DNA from: Betaproteobacteria bacterium
GTDB lineage: Bacteria > Pseudomonadota > Gammaproteobacteria > Burkholderiales > Ferrovaceae
Direction: 5' to 3'
Length of the DNA: 64,000 nucleotides
Assembly (NCBI GenBank): GCA_018971415.1
Contig: JAGXAW010000001.1
Span: 1-64,000 of the forward strand
In this document: positions 20,166 through 30,046 of the stretch, piece after piece
How positions within the stretch are numbered: position 1 is the first letter of the stretch
Layout of the letters: each line of letters begins with the position of its first letter
Position numbers and translations under genes: made by a program
Notes under the pieces: generated by a model
The model's database searches: none
What the model was told of the DNA's origin: nothing
Seen by the model: the letters and a program-made list of their open reading frames with translations, nothing else

Positions 20166-20981
20166 TTATTGTTGACTAAGAACTTGCCCCAACTCTTGGG
20201 CTCTTTGACGGGCTGCAAAAATAGCTTTTTGAAGTAGTTTGGCGGCCTGTTCGCTATTAAGTACATTTAAGGCAGCCTCGGTTGTCCCTCCTTTGGAGGT
20301 CACTTTTTCTCTAAGTACTTGCAGAGTATCTGATGATTGGCTTGCCAGTTTTGTGCTTCCTAAGGCAGTTTGTAATACCAGTTTTTTTGCTATCTCTTGG
20401 GATAAACCAAGTGCCTGAGCAATTTTTTCCATTTCTTCCATCATCCAAAAGAAATAGGCGGGACCACTGCCTGATACTGCAGTTACTGCATCTAAATCCT
20501 CTTCCCGATCGACCCAAATGGTAGACCCTACCGCACTAAGAAGTGACTGAGCATCCAATTTATCTTCCTCGCTCACCCCTGAAGTGGCATAGAGCCCTGC
20601 AATGCCTTCACCAATCAGTGCCGGGGTATTTGGCATTGCCCGAACTATATTATTGTAACCCTTTAACCATGTTGATAAAGCTTGCGTCGTTACCCCGGCT
20701 GCAATACTGACAACCCGTAAATGGTTAGGTAGAGCACCTAATGCTTTTGCCACCTCAGACAATTGTTGAGGCTTAACGGCAAACACCAACGTACTAATTT
20801 GATTTAACGTTAATTGACTTATTGAATTCAAGACAGTTAAAGATAAATCTCTTTCTAATTGTCTAGCAATCGTAGGGTTAATTTCTACAACTTGAATGTC
20901 ATCAACAGGTTGTCCGTGTTGAATTAATCCCCCTATTAAGGCTCTGGCCATGTTGCCACCACCAATAAAGGCTATCGTCAC
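20166..20981 (-). CDS. proC: Pyrroline-5-carboxylate reductase
   Basis: The 271-residue enzyme does the last step of proline synthesis, reducing pyrroline-5-carboxylate with NAD(P)H. The Rossmann motif IAFIGGGNMARALIGGL is at the N-terminus, and the signature region VTAVSGSGPAYFFWMMEEM and LREKVTSKGGTTEAAL near the C-terminus. It overlaps yggS by four bases and precedes yggT. With proA in the facing operon, two of three proline genes are local; proB is not in view. Confidence 0.97.
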   Translation of the reverse strand: MTIAFIGGGNMARALIGGLIQHGQPVDDIQVVEINPTIARQLERDLSLTVLNSISQLTLNQISTLVFAVKPQQLSEVAKALGALPNHLRVVSIAAGVTTQALSTWLKGYNNIVRAMPNTPALIGEGIAGLYATSGVSEEDKLDAQSLLSAVGSTIWVDREEDLDAVTAVSGSGPAYFFWMMEEMEKIAQALGLSQEIAKKLVLQTALGSTKLASQSSDTLQVLREKVTSKGGTTEAALNVLNSEQAAKLLQKAIFAARQRAQELGQVLSQQ

Positions 20982-21682
20982 TTTAATATCTCCCTAACAC
21001 CAAAAATACCCGTTCCAATTCTCACTTGTGTTGCTCCTTCCTGGATAGCGAGCAGATAATCATGAGACATCCCCATGGACAGCGTATCTAGACTTGAGTA
21101 CTTTCGCTGTAACTGATCAAACCAATACTTCATTTTTTTAAATTGTACTCTTAGTGCGTCAGTATTCAGACTAGGATCTGGGATCGCCATCAAACCTCTT
21201 AGTATCAGACCTTTACATTGACTGATAAATTGTGCCAGGTTTTCTAACTCCTCTTCATCCACACCAGATTTAGATTCCTCATGGCTAATATTAACCTGTA
21301 TACAAACCGAAAGGGGGGATTTGCCATGAAGCACTCTCGCCTCAGAGAGACGTTGTGCAATTTTTTCTCGGTCTACACTGTCTACCCAATCGAAATGTTG
21401 AGCGATTTGTTGGGTTTTATTACTCTGAATAGGGCCTATAAAATGCCAAATAATAGGTAAATGAGTGAGCATTGATTGCTTAGCCAGCGCTTCTTGTAAA
21501 TAATTTTCCCCAAAATGACTGACGCCAGCATTAAAGGCCTCTTCAATTGAACTCGCCGGCTGTGTTTTACTCACACCAACCAAAGTAACCTCCTGCACCA
21601 CTTGTTGACTTTGAATAGAATTCAAAATAGAACCTATTCGTTGCTGCAGGGTTGGTTGTAAAATAGAAGGCTGTATGGTCAT
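20978..21682 (-). CDS. yggS: Pyridoxal phosphate homeostasis protein (YggS/PLPBP)
   Basis: The 234-residue PLP-binding protein has the alanine-racemase-like barrel of COG0325. The PLP lysine lies in VTLVGVSKTQPASSIEEAF, followed by HFGENYLQEAL, WHFIGPIQSNK and the C-terminal SMGMSHDYLLAIQEGATQVRIGTGIFG phosphate-binding segment. It controls free PLP levels and amino acid balance and has no known catalysis. It is first in the yggS-proC-yggT set, divergent from the DUF971 gene with a 66-base gap. Confidence 0.95.
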   Translation of the reverse strand: MTIQPSILQPTLQQRIGSILNSIQSQQVVQEVTLVGVSKTQPASSIEEAFNAGVSHFGENYLQEALAKQSMLTHLPIIWHFIGPIQSNKTQQIAQHFDWVDSVDREKIAQRLSEARVLHGKSPLSVCIQVNISHEESKSGVDEEELENLAQFISQCKGLILRGLMAIPDPSLNTDALRVQFKKMKYWFDQLQRKYSSLDTLSMGMSHDYLLAIQEGATQVRIGTGIFGVREILK

Positions 21683-21748
21683 AAAGTATAATCTAAGGTA
21701 AAGCTTAGTATATGATATTGTTAACTATAAAATAGGATGTTTTTGTCT

Positions 21749-22132
21749 ATGTCAGGATTAACCCCAGAAACACCTTGGCCCACTGATATTATCCTTCATC
21801 AAGAGAGTCGACAACTAGAGATTAAGTTTGATGATAACAGCCAATATCTGTTTCCTATCGAATATCTTAGAGTCTATTCTCCTTCAGCTGAAGTCATCGG
21901 GCATGGCCCAGGACAAGAGGTGCTGCAGACCGGCAAAAGACTTATCAATATTCATGAAATTGTGCCTGTGGGTCATTACGCCATAAAAATTCATTTTAGT
22001 GACGGGCATGATACAGGCATTTACTCTTGGGACTATTTAAAACGTCTCGGTGTTTACTATGAAGACAACTGGGCTGACTACTTACATCGACTTGAAGCTG
22101 CTGGCGCAAGTCGCGATCAAGAGGTTCATTAA
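21749..22132 (+). CDS. DUF971 (gamma-butyrobetaine hydroxylase-like N-terminal) domain protein
   Basis: About 127 residues from the ATG at 21749. AGGA lies 11 bases upstream, whereas the in-frame ATG at 21737 would overlap that ribosome site. The fold is the small DUF971/GBBH-N zinc-type domain: [36 protein letters not shown] and [19 protein letters not shown]. Stand-alone forms sit beside ubiE-ubiJ-ubiB in many betaproteobacteria; some relatives are tied to iron-sulfur assembly. Function here is unproven. Its stop overlaps the ubiE start. Confidence 0.85.
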   Translation: MSGLTPETPWPTDIILHQESRQLEIKFDDNSQYLFPIEYLRVYSPSAEVIGHGPGQEVLQTGKRLINIHEIVPVGHYAIKIHFSDGHDTGIYSWDYLKRLGVYYEDNWADYLHRLEAAGASRDQEVH

Positions 22133-22863
22133 TGAGTAAAACACATTTTGGTTTTACTGAAGTTGACGAAAACGAAAAGGCTAAACGTGTAGGAGCCGTA
22201 TTCGATTCTGTGGCCTCCTCTTACGACATTATGAACGATATGATGTCCTTAGGTTTACATCGTTTATGGAAACGTTTTACTGTTCATACCGCTGCAATCA
22301 AGCCTAACGAACGCATTCTTGATATCGCTTCAGGCAGTGGTGATCTGGCCTTAGGTTTTGCTAAAAAACTCGGTCCTCAGGGACAAATCATCATGTCCGA
22401 TATTAACGGCGCCATGCTAGAACGTGGCCGTAACCGAGTATTGGATCTAGGAGAGGCTATTGCAGCAGTTCAATGTGATGCTGAATATATTCCCTTTCCC
22501 AGCAATTACTTTGATTGCGTTAGCGTGGCCTTTGGCTTAAGAAATATGACTCACAAGGATAAGGCGCTCCAGGAGATGACACGTGTTTTAAAACCTGGAG
22601 GACGCCTATTGGTACTTGAGTTTTCTGCGATTTGGGCGCCTCTTAAACCGTTGTATGACCTGTATTCTTTTAAATTATTGCCCAAAATGGGAGAAATAAT
22701 TGCCAAGGATGCCGCCAGTTATCAATATTTAGCTGAATCAATTCGCATGCATCCCGATCAAGAGACGCTAAAAGTCATGATGGAACAGGCTGGTTTATCT
22801 AGTGTCAAATGGTTTAACCTAACTGCTGGAGTTGTGGCGCTACATCGTGGCTACAAAATCTAA
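22132..22863 (+). CDS. ubiE: Ubiquinone/menaquinone C-methyltransferase
   Basis: The 243-residue SAM-dependent enzyme adds the C-methyl group in ubiquinone and, where made, menaquinone synthesis. The signature [33 protein letters not shown], the SAM motif [14 protein letters not shown] and the later [18 protein letters not shown] are all present. It overlaps the DUF971 gene and ubiJ by one base each, so translation is coupled. It points to a quinone pool that the complex at the left edge could use. Confidence 0.97.
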   Translation: MSKTHFGFTEVDENEKAKRVGAVFDSVASSYDIMNDMMSLGLHRLWKRFTVHTAAIKPNERILDIASGSGDLALGFAKKLGPQGQIIMSDINGAMLERGRNRVLDLGEAIAAVQCDAEYIPFPSNYFDCVSVAFGLRNMTHKDKALQEMTRVLKPGGRLLVLEFSAIWAPLKPLYDLYSFKLLPKMGEIIAKDAASYQYLAESIRMHPDQETLKVMMEQAGLSSVKWFNLTAGVVALHRGYKI

Positions 22864-23468
22864 TGATTGATTCACTGCTTCCCCCTGCTTTAAAAGAAAA
22901 GCTTTTGGTGTTAACCAATAGCAAACTTGAAAAGTTATTACAAAGCTCATCCTTAGTCTTAGACAAACTCAAACCTCACCAAGGTAAAACCATTGAGCTA
23001 ATGATTGGGCAATGGCGTCATCATCTAGTGATTCGACAAGATGGATTACCTCAATTCGTTGAATTCAATGAAGGTCAGCCTGATTTAAGTATTGTCATTA
23101 AAACGGAATCATTGACTGATATTATTCAGTCTCCGTCCAATGCCTTACATCATATGCATATTCAAGGCAACTCAGCATTAGCCAATGATCTTGGTTTTGT
23201 TGCAAAACACTTTAGGCCTGACTTAGAAGAATTGCTCAGTCATTTTGTTGGCGATCTTTTGGCTTACCGAGTAGCAGAATTGGCTAAACATTCTTTTAAC
23301 TACGGTAAGTCATTACTTGACTTTATGAAAAGCAGTATCACAGAGTACTTAACTGAAGAAAAACCATTTTTAGTAGGTCGAGAAGAATTTACCGACTGGC
23401 GTCATGCAGTAGAACAATTAAACCAACAAGTTAACGATATTGAACGCCGCCTTAAAGAGAAATTATGA
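22863..23468 (+). CDS. ubiJ: Ubiquinone biosynthesis accessory factor UbiJ (SCP2 domain)
   Basis: The 201-residue protein has an N-terminal SCP2-type lipid-binding domain ([26 protein letters not shown] and [15 protein letters not shown]) and a C-terminal coiled segment ([24 protein letters not shown]). UbiJ works with UbiK as a soluble scaffold that carries ubiquinone intermediates. The call rests mostly on the domain and on its place between ubiE and ubiB, with overlaps on both sides. Confidence 0.92.
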   Translation: MIDSLLPPALKEKLLVLTNSKLEKLLQSSSLVLDKLKPHQGKTIELMIGQWRHHLVIRQDGLPQFVEFNEGQPDLSIVIKTESLTDIIQSPSNALHHMHIQGNSALANDLGFVAKHFRPDLEELLSHFVGDLLAYRVAELAKHSFNYGKSLLDFMKSSITEYLTEEKPFLVGREEFTDWRHAVEQLNQQVNDIERRLKEKL

Positions 23469-24991
23469 CCCGATTATTTAGAGTACTCAAAATACTGTCT
23501 GTTTTTTTTCGTTTCGGACTCGATGAGTTTGTTTTTTATCGTCAAAAAAATGGCACTGTAAAAAAACTCAATAAGCGATTTTTCTTTTGGCGGCCTCTCT
23601 CAATACCCAGAGGTAAACGTCTACGTTTAGCTCTCGAAACCTTAGGTCCTATTTTTGTTAAATTCGGTCAGGCTCTTTCAACCAGACGGGATTTACTCCC
23701 TCCCGATATTGCCAATGAACTGGCATTGCTACAAGACAGAGTAGCGCCTTTTCCTGGGGTACAAGCCAAAAAAATGCTTGAGGCCATTTATCAACAACCC
23801 CTTGATCGCGTATTTAAATCCTTTGAGATTGAACCTGTAGCGAGTGCTTCTGTAGCCCAGGTTCATTTTGCAACGCTCTTTACCGGTGAAGAGGTCGCAG
23901 TTAAGTTGCTAAGACCCAATGTTCACCAAATGATTGCACGTGATGTGGCTTTACTCTATACCATCGCCAGAATGATAGAGCGCTTCATTCCGGCCTCACG
24001 TCGCCTGCACCCTGTTGAGGTGATTCAAGAATTTGATAAACACCTTAAAGATGAACTTGATCTCATGGTTGAAGCCTCTAACGCCAGTCAATTAAGGCGT
24101 AATTTTGCTGATCGACGACTGCTTATTATTCCTGAAGTCTATTGGGACTATTGCGACAGCTCTGTCATGGTAATGGAACGAATGAATGGAACGCCAATCA
24201 GTCAGGTAGACCGTTTAAGAGAAATGGGCGTTGATATTCCAAAACTTGCCCGTGATGGTGTAGAAATTTTCTTTACGCAGGTTTTTAGAGATGGCTTTTT
24301 TCATGCGGACATGCACCCAGGTAACATTCAAGTGGCTGATGATGGCCGTTATGTGGGACTGGATTTTGGTATTGTAGGCACACTCAATAAAACAGATAAA
24401 AACTATTTAGCACAAAATTTTATTGCCTTTTTTAGACGAGACTACGCTCGTGTTGCTATGGCACACATTGAGGCTGGATGGGTACCCAAAGATACCCGTC
24501 CTGATGAATTTGAATCGGCCATTCGATCTGTTTGTGAACCGATTTTTGATAAACCTCTAAAAGATATTTCCTTTGGTAAAGTGTTATTGCGTTTATTCCA
24601 AGTTTCAAGACGCTTTAATATGGAAGTACAACCGCAACTCGTTTTACTACAAAAAACCTTATTAAACGTTGAGGGTTTAGGACGAGACCTTGATCCTGAG
24701 TTAGATCTTTGGAAAACAGCTAAACCTTATTTAGAAAAATGGATGAGTGAACAAGTTGGTATTCGCGGGCTGATCAAGGCCATTAAAAATGAGGGTGGTC
24801 AATGGGTAAGTCTTGTTCCTGAATTGCCGCGACTGATTCATCAAAGTCTTAACCAACAACCCATGAATGAAATTGACACACAAATCTTTGCCCTTAAACA
24901 ACAACATCAAAGTCTACAAAGATGGTTAATGGTAACTTTATTTATTTTAGGTATTATATTGGGCAGTGAAATCGCACAATGGATAAATTAA
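23465..24991 (+). CDS. ubiB: Ubiquinone biosynthesis protein kinase-like UbiB
   Basis: The 508-residue ABC1/ADCK atypical kinase family member has the KxGQ-type motif ([19 protein letters not shown]), a Lys in VAVKLLRPN, the catalytic loop [12 protein letters not shown] and metal-binding GLDFGIVG. The last 25 residues form a membrane helix ([19 protein letters not shown]). UbiB is an ATPase that helps extract lipid quinone precursors from the membrane. It overlaps ubiJ by four bases and ends at a strong terminator. Confidence 0.97.
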   Translation: MTRLFRVLKILSVFFRFGLDEFVFYRQKNGTVKKLNKRFFFWRPLSIPRGKRLRLALETLGPIFVKFGQALSTRRDLLPPDIANELALLQDRVAPFPGVQAKKMLEAIYQQPLDRVFKSFEIEPVASASVAQVHFATLFTGEEVAVKLLRPNVHQMIARDVALLYTIARMIERFIPASRRLHPVEVIQEFDKHLKDELDLMVEASNASQLRRNFADRRLLIIPEVYWDYCDSSVMVMERMNGTPISQVDRLREMGVDIPKLARDGVEIFFTQVFRDGFFHADMHPGNIQVADDGRYVGLDFGIVGTLNKTDKNYLAQNFIAFFRRDYARVAMAHIEAGWVPKDTRPDEFESAIRSVCEPIFDKPLKDISFGKVLLRLFQVSRRFNMEVQPQLVLLQKTLLNVEGLGRDLDPELDLWKTAKPYLEKWMSEQVGIRGLIKAIKNEGGQWVSLVPELPRLIHQSLNQQPMNEIDTQIFALKQQHQSLQRWLMVTLFILGIILGSEIAQWIN

Positions 24992-24992
24992 A

Positions 24993-25022
24993 AAAGCCTC
25001 ATGATGATTATCATGAGGCTTT
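24993..25022. terminator. Bidirectional terminator between ubiB and livF
   Basis: A perfect 13-pair stem (AAAGCCTCATGAT / ATCATGAGGCTTT) with loop GATT sits just after the ubiB stop (24991) and 26 bases beyond the end of the convergent livF. Flanking A and T runs suit both directions, though the T run after the plus-strand stem is short. Confidence 0.75.
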
Positions 25023-25047
25023 AAAGTTAAGTAATCGCTTTAAATAA

Positions 25048-25776
25048 TTAGTGCCCACCACCTAAATAAGCCGCCACTACCTTTGGATCATTTTGAAGAT
25101 CTTTAGCAGGTCCATGTACAGCAATTTTACCGTTCTCCATGACATAGCCATAATCGGCAATGGCGAGTGCTGCTGCCGCAAACTGCTCAACCAATAACAT
25201 GGTCATACCCTGCTCTTTCAATCGATTAATGATATGAAAAACCTCATCAACCAAAATGGGTGCCAAGCCTAAGGATGGCTCATCGAGCAGCAGCACATCA
25301 GGGTTTAGCATTAATGCACGGGCCATGGCTAGCATTTGCTGCTCTCCACCAGAGAGCGTTCCGGCCAATTGGTGTTGTCTTTCCCTAAGTCTTGGAAATA
25401 AATCCAGCGCTCTATCTAAATCACTGGATATGTCACCCTTAGGTCTACCACCGCCCATAGATAGGCGCGTAAACGCACCCAATAGCAAGTTATCCATGAT
25501 TGACTGGGTTGGAAATACTTTTCTGCCTTCAGGTGAATGAGCAAGTCCCAGTTTTGCAATCTTATGGGAAGGAAGGCCTGCAATATTTTTCCCAGCCAGT
25601 TCAACTTGCCCAGCGGCAGGCTTAATCATGCCACTAATGGCTCTCATGGTAGTGGTTTTACCAGCGCCATTAGATCCAATTAAGGTTACAACTTTCCCCT
25701 TTGGAACCGTCAAGGAAATGTCATGTAACACTTGTACTTGGCCATAAGATGCTTTTAGATTACGTACTTCTAACAT
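25048..25776 (-). CDS. livF: Branched-chain amino acid ABC transporter ATP-binding protein LivF
   Basis: The 242-residue ATPase has Walker A GSNGAGKTT, signature LSGGEQQMLAMARAL, Walker B VLLLDEPSLGLAP and the LivF C-terminus VAAYLGGGH. Together with LivG-type domains it powers uptake of branched-chain or related hydrophobic amino acids and amides (HAAT family). It is the last gene of the livK-livH-livMG-livF set, 17 bases after the fused livMG. Confidence 0.92.
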   Translation of the reverse strand: MLEVRNLKASYGQVQVLHDISLTVPKGKVVTLIGSNGAGKTTTMRAISGMIKPAAGQVELAGKNIAGLPSHKIAKLGLAHSPEGRKVFPTQSIMDNLLLGAFTRLSMGGGRPKGDISSDLDRALDLFPRLRERQHQLAGTLSGGEQQMLAMARALMLNPDVLLLDEPSLGLAPILVDEVFHIINRLKEQGMTMLLVEQFAAAALAIADYGYVMENGKIAVHGPAKDLQNDPKVVAAYLGGGH

Positions 25777-25793
25777 AATTACATTCTCACTTG

Positions 25794-27728
25794 TTAACTT
25801 GCCTGACTGCCCAAATAGGCCTCAATAACCTTAGGATTACTTTGTACATCTTGTGGTTTGCCTTCAGCAATTTTTTGCCCAAAATCAAGTACTGATACGT
25901 TATCGCAGATACCCATGACCACGTCCATGTGATGCTCAATAAGTATTACAGTAATACCGTGTTCTTTAATTTTGCGAATAATTTCAATTAAGTCGGTGAT
26001 CTCTGGGGGTGTTAATCCAGCAGCTGGCTCGTCAAGAAGTAGTAGTGCGGGGTTTAAACCCAGCGCGCGGCCAATTTCAAGGAGTCGTTGTCTACCATAG
26101 GGAAGATTACGCGCCTCTTCATTAATGAAAGACTCTAAGCCAACAAACTTAAGAATACTCGCTGCACGTTCACGGGCCAGTTGTTCCTCTTTTCTAAAAC
26201 GCGGGGTGCCAAGCATGACATCCAATATGTTAGAGCGGTATGTATGATGTAAACCGACCATCACATTCTCAAGAGCAGTCATCTCACCAAAGAGTTGTAA
26301 GTTCTGGAATGTTCTCGCAATACCTTTTAAAGCTATTTCAGAGGGAGTTTGTCCCGAAATGACTTGATGGTTAAAATTTACCTCTCCAGAGGTGGGAGTA
26401 TAAATACCTGTTAAAACATTCATCATGGTTGATTTACCTGACCCATTAGGACCAATCAAACCGTGAATCGTCCCCTTTTGTACAGATAAATCCACTTCGT
26501 TTAACGCTTTCAAACCACCAAACTGCATTAATATTTTGTTGGCTGTCAGTAAGTCACTTACTGCAACTGCTTTACCTTCAATGGCGTGTGCCATTTCTTT
26601 ATTAGCATCAATTTTAATTAATGAACGAGCAACCCACTCAGGTTTATAGTGACCAATGATACTTCTTATCCAACCTACGATACCCTCTTGTAGGTAATAC
26701 ACTACAAACAAGATGAGTGAACCGAAAATGGTAATACGCCAATTTGTCATGTCCTCAAGTTTGTAGGCGCTGGTTACCAAAACCGCCACCCCAACCACAG
26801 GAATAATTAACGGCTTAAGGGTTTTTTGTCCAGTCACAAAGTGTCTAATCACATAGAAGGCAACCCCTGCCACAGCAACCAATGACAGATCTCTAAATAA
26901 ACCAATGTCATCAAGTAAATTTGGTAATAAAACAACAATGGTGGCACCCACTACTGGACCCAAACGGGTTTTCCTGCCACCCATAATAATGGCCAATAAG
27001 AAAAGAATGGTTAAATCAAAGTTAAAGGTATTTGGGGCAATGTAGAGTTCGTTGAAGGTGAACAAACTTCCTGCAAAGCCCGCGATACCCGCGCTAATGA
27101 CGAAAGCAAAAACTTTGTATTGATAAACGCTGACTCCCATACAGTCTGAGGCAACAGGACTGCCACGAAGCGCTTCAAAAGCTCTACCAAAATGAGATTT
27201 AAGAATTCGTCCTACCAATAACATGGCGATTAAAAATACGCTGATCACCACGTAATAGTAGTGTTGTTCATCAAGACTTTTACCAAACAATACCGGTTGT
27301 TGGATAGTGATACCCAGTGGACCATTGGTTAAAAAGTCCATTTCGTTAATCAGAATCTGAGCGATAGTACCAAAGGCTAAGGTCACCATCGCAAGATAAG
27401 GGCCTGTCACCCTTAAGGCCGGAAGCGCCAAAATCAAGCCAAAGAAAGCGGTTACAAAAATACTAGCAAAATCACCAATATAAAAAGGCAAATGGTAGCG
27501 CCAGCTCAAAATAGCCGTGGTATAGGCCCCAATACCAAATAGTGCGGAGTGGGCCAGAGAAACTTCACCTGTATACCCAACCACAATGTCCAATCCAAAC
27601 AGGAGAATGGAGTAAATGGCAATCAAGGCCACCTGGTGAACATAGTACTCATTACCTTGTAACAGTGTTGGTATGAGAAATAGGATACCAATGGCAAGAA
27701 TTGTAACTGCTAACTTGAATAACTTCAT
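25794..27728 (-). CDS. livM: Fused LivM permease and LivG ATP-binding protein
   Basis: This 644-residue protein joins two subunits that are usually separate. Residues 1 to about 320 are the LivM-type permease with many helices (including GLDIVVGYTGEVSLAHSA and LALPALRVTGPYLAMVTLAFG). A linker with further hydrophobic residues to about 370 follows. From about residue 392 comes a LivG-type ATPase: LLTANKILMQFGGLKAL, Walker A GPNGSGKST, LPYGRQRLLEIGRAL signature, LLLLDEPAAGLTPPE Walker B and EAYLGSQAS end. No stop, frameshift or start lies between the parts. It fixes a 1:1 ratio of permease half and ATPase. Confidence 0.93.
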   Translation of the reverse strand: MKLFKLAVTILAIGILFLIPTLLQGNEYYVHQVALIAIYSILLFGLDIVVGYTGEVSLAHSALFGIGAYTTAILSWRYHLPFYIGDFASIFVTAFFGLILALPALRVTGPYLAMVTLAFGTIAQILINEMDFLTNGPLGITIQQPVLFGKSLDEQHYYYVVISVFLIAMLLVGRILKSHFGRAFEALRGSPVASDCMGVSVYQYKVFAFVISAGIAGFAGSLFTFNELYIAPNTFNFDLTILFLLAIIMGGRKTRLGPVVGATIVVLLPNLLDDIGLFRDLSLVAVAGVAFYVIRHFVTGQKTLKPLIIPVVGVAVLVTSAYKLEDMTNWRITIFGSLILFVVYYLQEGIVGWIRSIIGHYKPEWVARSLIKIDANKEMAHAIEGKAVAVSDLLTANKILMQFGGLKALNEVDLSVQKGTIHGLIGPNGSGKSTMMNVLTGIYTPTSGEVNFNHQVISGQTPSEIALKGIARTFQNLQLFGEMTALENVMVGLHHTYRSNILDVMLGTPRFRKEEQLARERAASILKFVGLESFINEEARNLPYGRQRLLEIGRALGLNPALLLLDEPAAGLTPPEITDLIEIIRKIKEHGITVILIEHHMDVVMGICDNVSVLDFGQKIAEGKPQDVQSNPKVIEAYLGSQAS

Positions 27729-27730
27729 AT

Positions 27731-28621
27731 TTATACCTTCTTGATTGCTGTCTTACCAAAAATACCGCTTGGTTTAATGGCCAACACAAAGAGTAACAAC
27801 ACGAGACCTGGTACGTCTTTGTACCCAGTGGAAATATAGAATCCTGTCGTGGTTTCAGCGATACCCAATAACACACCACCAACAATAATCCCCATTCCTG
27901 AGTTCAATCCACCAATAATAGCTACAGCAAAAGCCTTAAGGCCTAATACAGCACCCATTGAGGCACCGGTTAGTGTAATTGGAGCAATGAGTACACCTGC
28001 AAAAGCCGCTGACATGGAGGACAGTGCATAGGAGAAGGTAATAACCATACGGGTGTTAATTCCCATCAACCCTGCTGCATCACGATCACTCGCTGTCGCA
28101 ACAACAGCTTTACCATAAATCGTTTTACGGTTAAAAAGCTCAACCAAAATCATCATTAAAAAGGCACCCACTACCACCATCAGTTCCATGGGCAACACAT
28201 TGGCACCAAAGATATGTAATGGACTGGTCGGTAGAGGAGAAGGGAAAGGCATGTCATCCTTACCCCAAATATTTTCAGCTACGTTCCTAAAAATAATACC
28301 CAGGGCAATCGTAGACATAATCCAACCAAATTCAGATTTGGTTTTGATCGCTGGACGAACACCCACCGCTTCGACAACAGCACCTTGCAAGGCACCAAAA
28401 ATTAACACTGCTGGAATCATTAACCAGTAATTCAAATAAGGCCCACCCATCACATCACCTGCTAGGGACAAACCAAACATGGCACCCAACATCAGCGCTT
28501 CACCTTGGCCAAAGTTTAATGTGCCTGAGGTAGCAAATGTTGATTGATAACCAAAGGCAATCACCGCATAAATCATGCCTAAAGCGATACCACTGAGAAT
28601 GAGTTGCAGCAATATTTCCAT
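27731..28621 (-). CDS. livH: Branched-chain amino acid ABC transporter permease LivH
   Basis: The 296-residue permease has about eight helices and the family signatures GIALGMIYAVIAFGYQSTFATSGTLNFGQGE and GLKAFAVAIIGGLNSGMGIIVGGVLLGIAET. It forms the inner-membrane channel with LivM. It lies two bases before the fused livMG gene and 106 bases after livK, with a hairpin region in that gap. Confidence 0.93.
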   Translation of the reverse strand: MEILLQLILSGIALGMIYAVIAFGYQSTFATSGTLNFGQGEALMLGAMFGLSLAGDVMGGPYLNYWLMIPAVLIFGALQGAVVEAVGVRPAIKTKSEFGWIMSTIALGIIFRNVAENIWGKDDMPFPSPLPTSPLHIFGANVLPMELMVVVGAFLMMILVELFNRKTIYGKAVVATASDRDAAGLMGINTRMVITFSYALSSMSAAFAGVLIAPITLTGASMGAVLGLKAFAVAIIGGLNSGMGIIVGGVLLGIAETTTGFYISTGYKDVPGLVLLLFVLAIKPSGIFGKTAIKKV

Positions 28622-28658
28622 GAGAAATCCTAATTGATAGACTTACAGAAAAACTCAA

Positions 28659-28718
28659 GTGATGTTCTGCCAGAAAGACAGAACACCACTGAGGTTAAAG
28701 GTCTAATTAATGACCTTT
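28659..28718 (-). promoter_or_regulatory. Tandem hairpins between livK and livH
   Basis: On the minus strand, an AAAGGTC / GACCTTT stem (28697-28718) is followed by an 11-pair stem GTGGTGTTCTG / CAGAACATCAC (28659-28689) in which one pair is G-U in the RNA and would be a mismatch on the other strand. There is no T run after them in the livK direction. Such a structure typically protects the binding-protein mRNA end and lowers expression of the permease genes. This role is inferred. Confidence 0.6.
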
Positions 28719-28727
28719 TTTGTTGCT

Positions 28728-29903
28728 TTAATTAGCATGAACAACGTGACCATTTTTAACCACACCCATTACTGGCGTACCAATTTTGATAGCTTCGTGA
28801 TCGGTTGAGCTAAATGGATGATCATAAGTTGTTACAACGCCCTCAACTTTTGTGTTTAAGTTCTCTAATGCAGCTAAGATCTTATCCCCATCGGTTGAAC
28901 CGGCTTGTTTGATGGCAGCAGCCAACACGTACATAGAGTCGTATCCTTGCGCAGCTGATACTGGTGATGGAATACGATTATGACTGGGGTGATAGGCTTT
29001 AATGTAAGCATCAATAAAAGCTTTACGTTTCGGCGTATCAGGATCTTGAATGAAGGTTTGAGGCATTAAGGCGCCTTCACCATTTTTACCAGCGTTATCA
29101 ATGAAGTTTGCCATCGACAAGGTCCAACTACCAATCATCGGTACTTTCCAACCCAATTTATCCATGCCATTGGCCACTTGAGCGAGCTCAGGTCCGATAG
29201 CGTAAGTCAGGATAGCTTGCGCGCCCGCTGCCTTGGCTTTCAATAGTTGAGAGGTCATATCCGTATCTTTAATATTGAATTTTTCCTCATCTACGGGCTT
29301 CATGCCACGTTCATCCAGTGCTTTTTCTAAATCTTGGCGTCCCAACTGACCGTAGTTGGTAGAGTCAGCCAAAATAGCCACCTTAGTGAATTTACGTTTT
29401 ACAACTGCCTCTTCAACAATCATGTGAGATTGAATGGTGTCGTTTGCCGCAATTCTAAACACATAATTTTTTGGATATTTGGGTGGTAAAAACTGTTTAG
29501 TTACTAAAGATCCTGTTGCCACATTGTCAATAACAGGAATTTTAGCTTCTTGATAAAAACGGGTAGCGGCAAGAGCAACACCAGTATTAATAAAACCCAT
29601 TGTTGCCACGACATGCTCACGATTAATCAACTCTTGCGCCACTTGTACGCCGCGCTCGTTTTTAGCTTCATCATCGCGTTCAATTAACTGAATTTTACGG
29701 CCAAGAATACCGCCTGCTTTGTTAATTTCATCGGCAGCCAGTTTAACGCCGTCACGCATTGATACCCCCATTGGTGATGAACCACCACTGTACGGGCCAG
29801 ATACACCAATTTTAATCGTATCTGCAGCTTGCGCTGATAACGCCAAAGCCAATAATGAAGCACTAACAACTGGTTTAATCCAGCGTGGTTTAATCATGTG
29901 CAT
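28728..29903 (-). CDS. livK: Branched-chain amino acid ABC transporter substrate-binding protein
   Basis: The 391-residue periplasmic binding protein has a signal peptide ending LALSAQA-ADTIKIGV and the type I fold: IKIGVSGPYSGGSSPMGVSMRDGVKLAADEINKAGG, a hallmark of LivK/LivJ-like receptors. GAGGAG lies six bases before the ATG. It is the first gene of the transporter operon, and the hairpins after it suggest it is made in excess over the membrane parts. The real ligand could be another hydrophobic amino acid, an amide or urea; sequence alone does not tell. Confidence 0.9.
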   Translation of the reverse strand: MHMIKPRWIKPVVSASLLALALSAQAADTIKIGVSGPYSGGSSPMGVSMRDGVKLAADEINKAGGILGRKIQLIERDDEAKNERGVQVAQELINREHVVATMGFINTGVALAATRFYQEAKIPVIDNVATGSLVTKQFLPPKYPKNYVFRIAANDTIQSHMIVEEAVVKRKFTKVAILADSTNYGQLGRQDLEKALDERGMKPVDEEKFNIKDTDMTSQLLKAKAAGAQAILTYAIGPELAQVANGMDKLGWKVPMIGSWTLSMANFIDNAGKNGEGALMPQTFIQDPDTPKRKAFIDAYIKAYHPSHNRIPSPVSAAQGYDSMYVLAAAIKQAGSTDGDKILAALENLNTKVEGVVTTYDHPFSSTDHEAIKIGTPVMGVVKNGHVVHAN

Positions 29904-30046
29904 GTTAAACTCCTCATCTTATTTTAAAATAATTAAGTTAATCATTATAAAATGGAAAGTTCCATCTATAAGTGCCAAATATTCTATCACGGGCTCAAAA
30001 ACCCGCAAACTAATCTTTAGTGGTTCTATTTTGAAGGAGAGAGGCT

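Noticed and set aside
23160-24950. Possible CRISPR or tandem repeats
   Set aside because: Scanning this and the other regions by eye showed no regularly spaced direct repeats of CRISPR length anywhere in the window.
25794-27728. LivMG as two genes with a missed stop
   Set aside because: No stop, frameshift or start with a ribosome site is seen at the junction; the frame is continuous through both domains.
29981-30006. Short CGGG / CCCG hairpin upstream of the gamma-carbonic-anhydrase-like gene
   Set aside because: Only four strong pairs and no T run, so it is not convincing as a terminator or operator.
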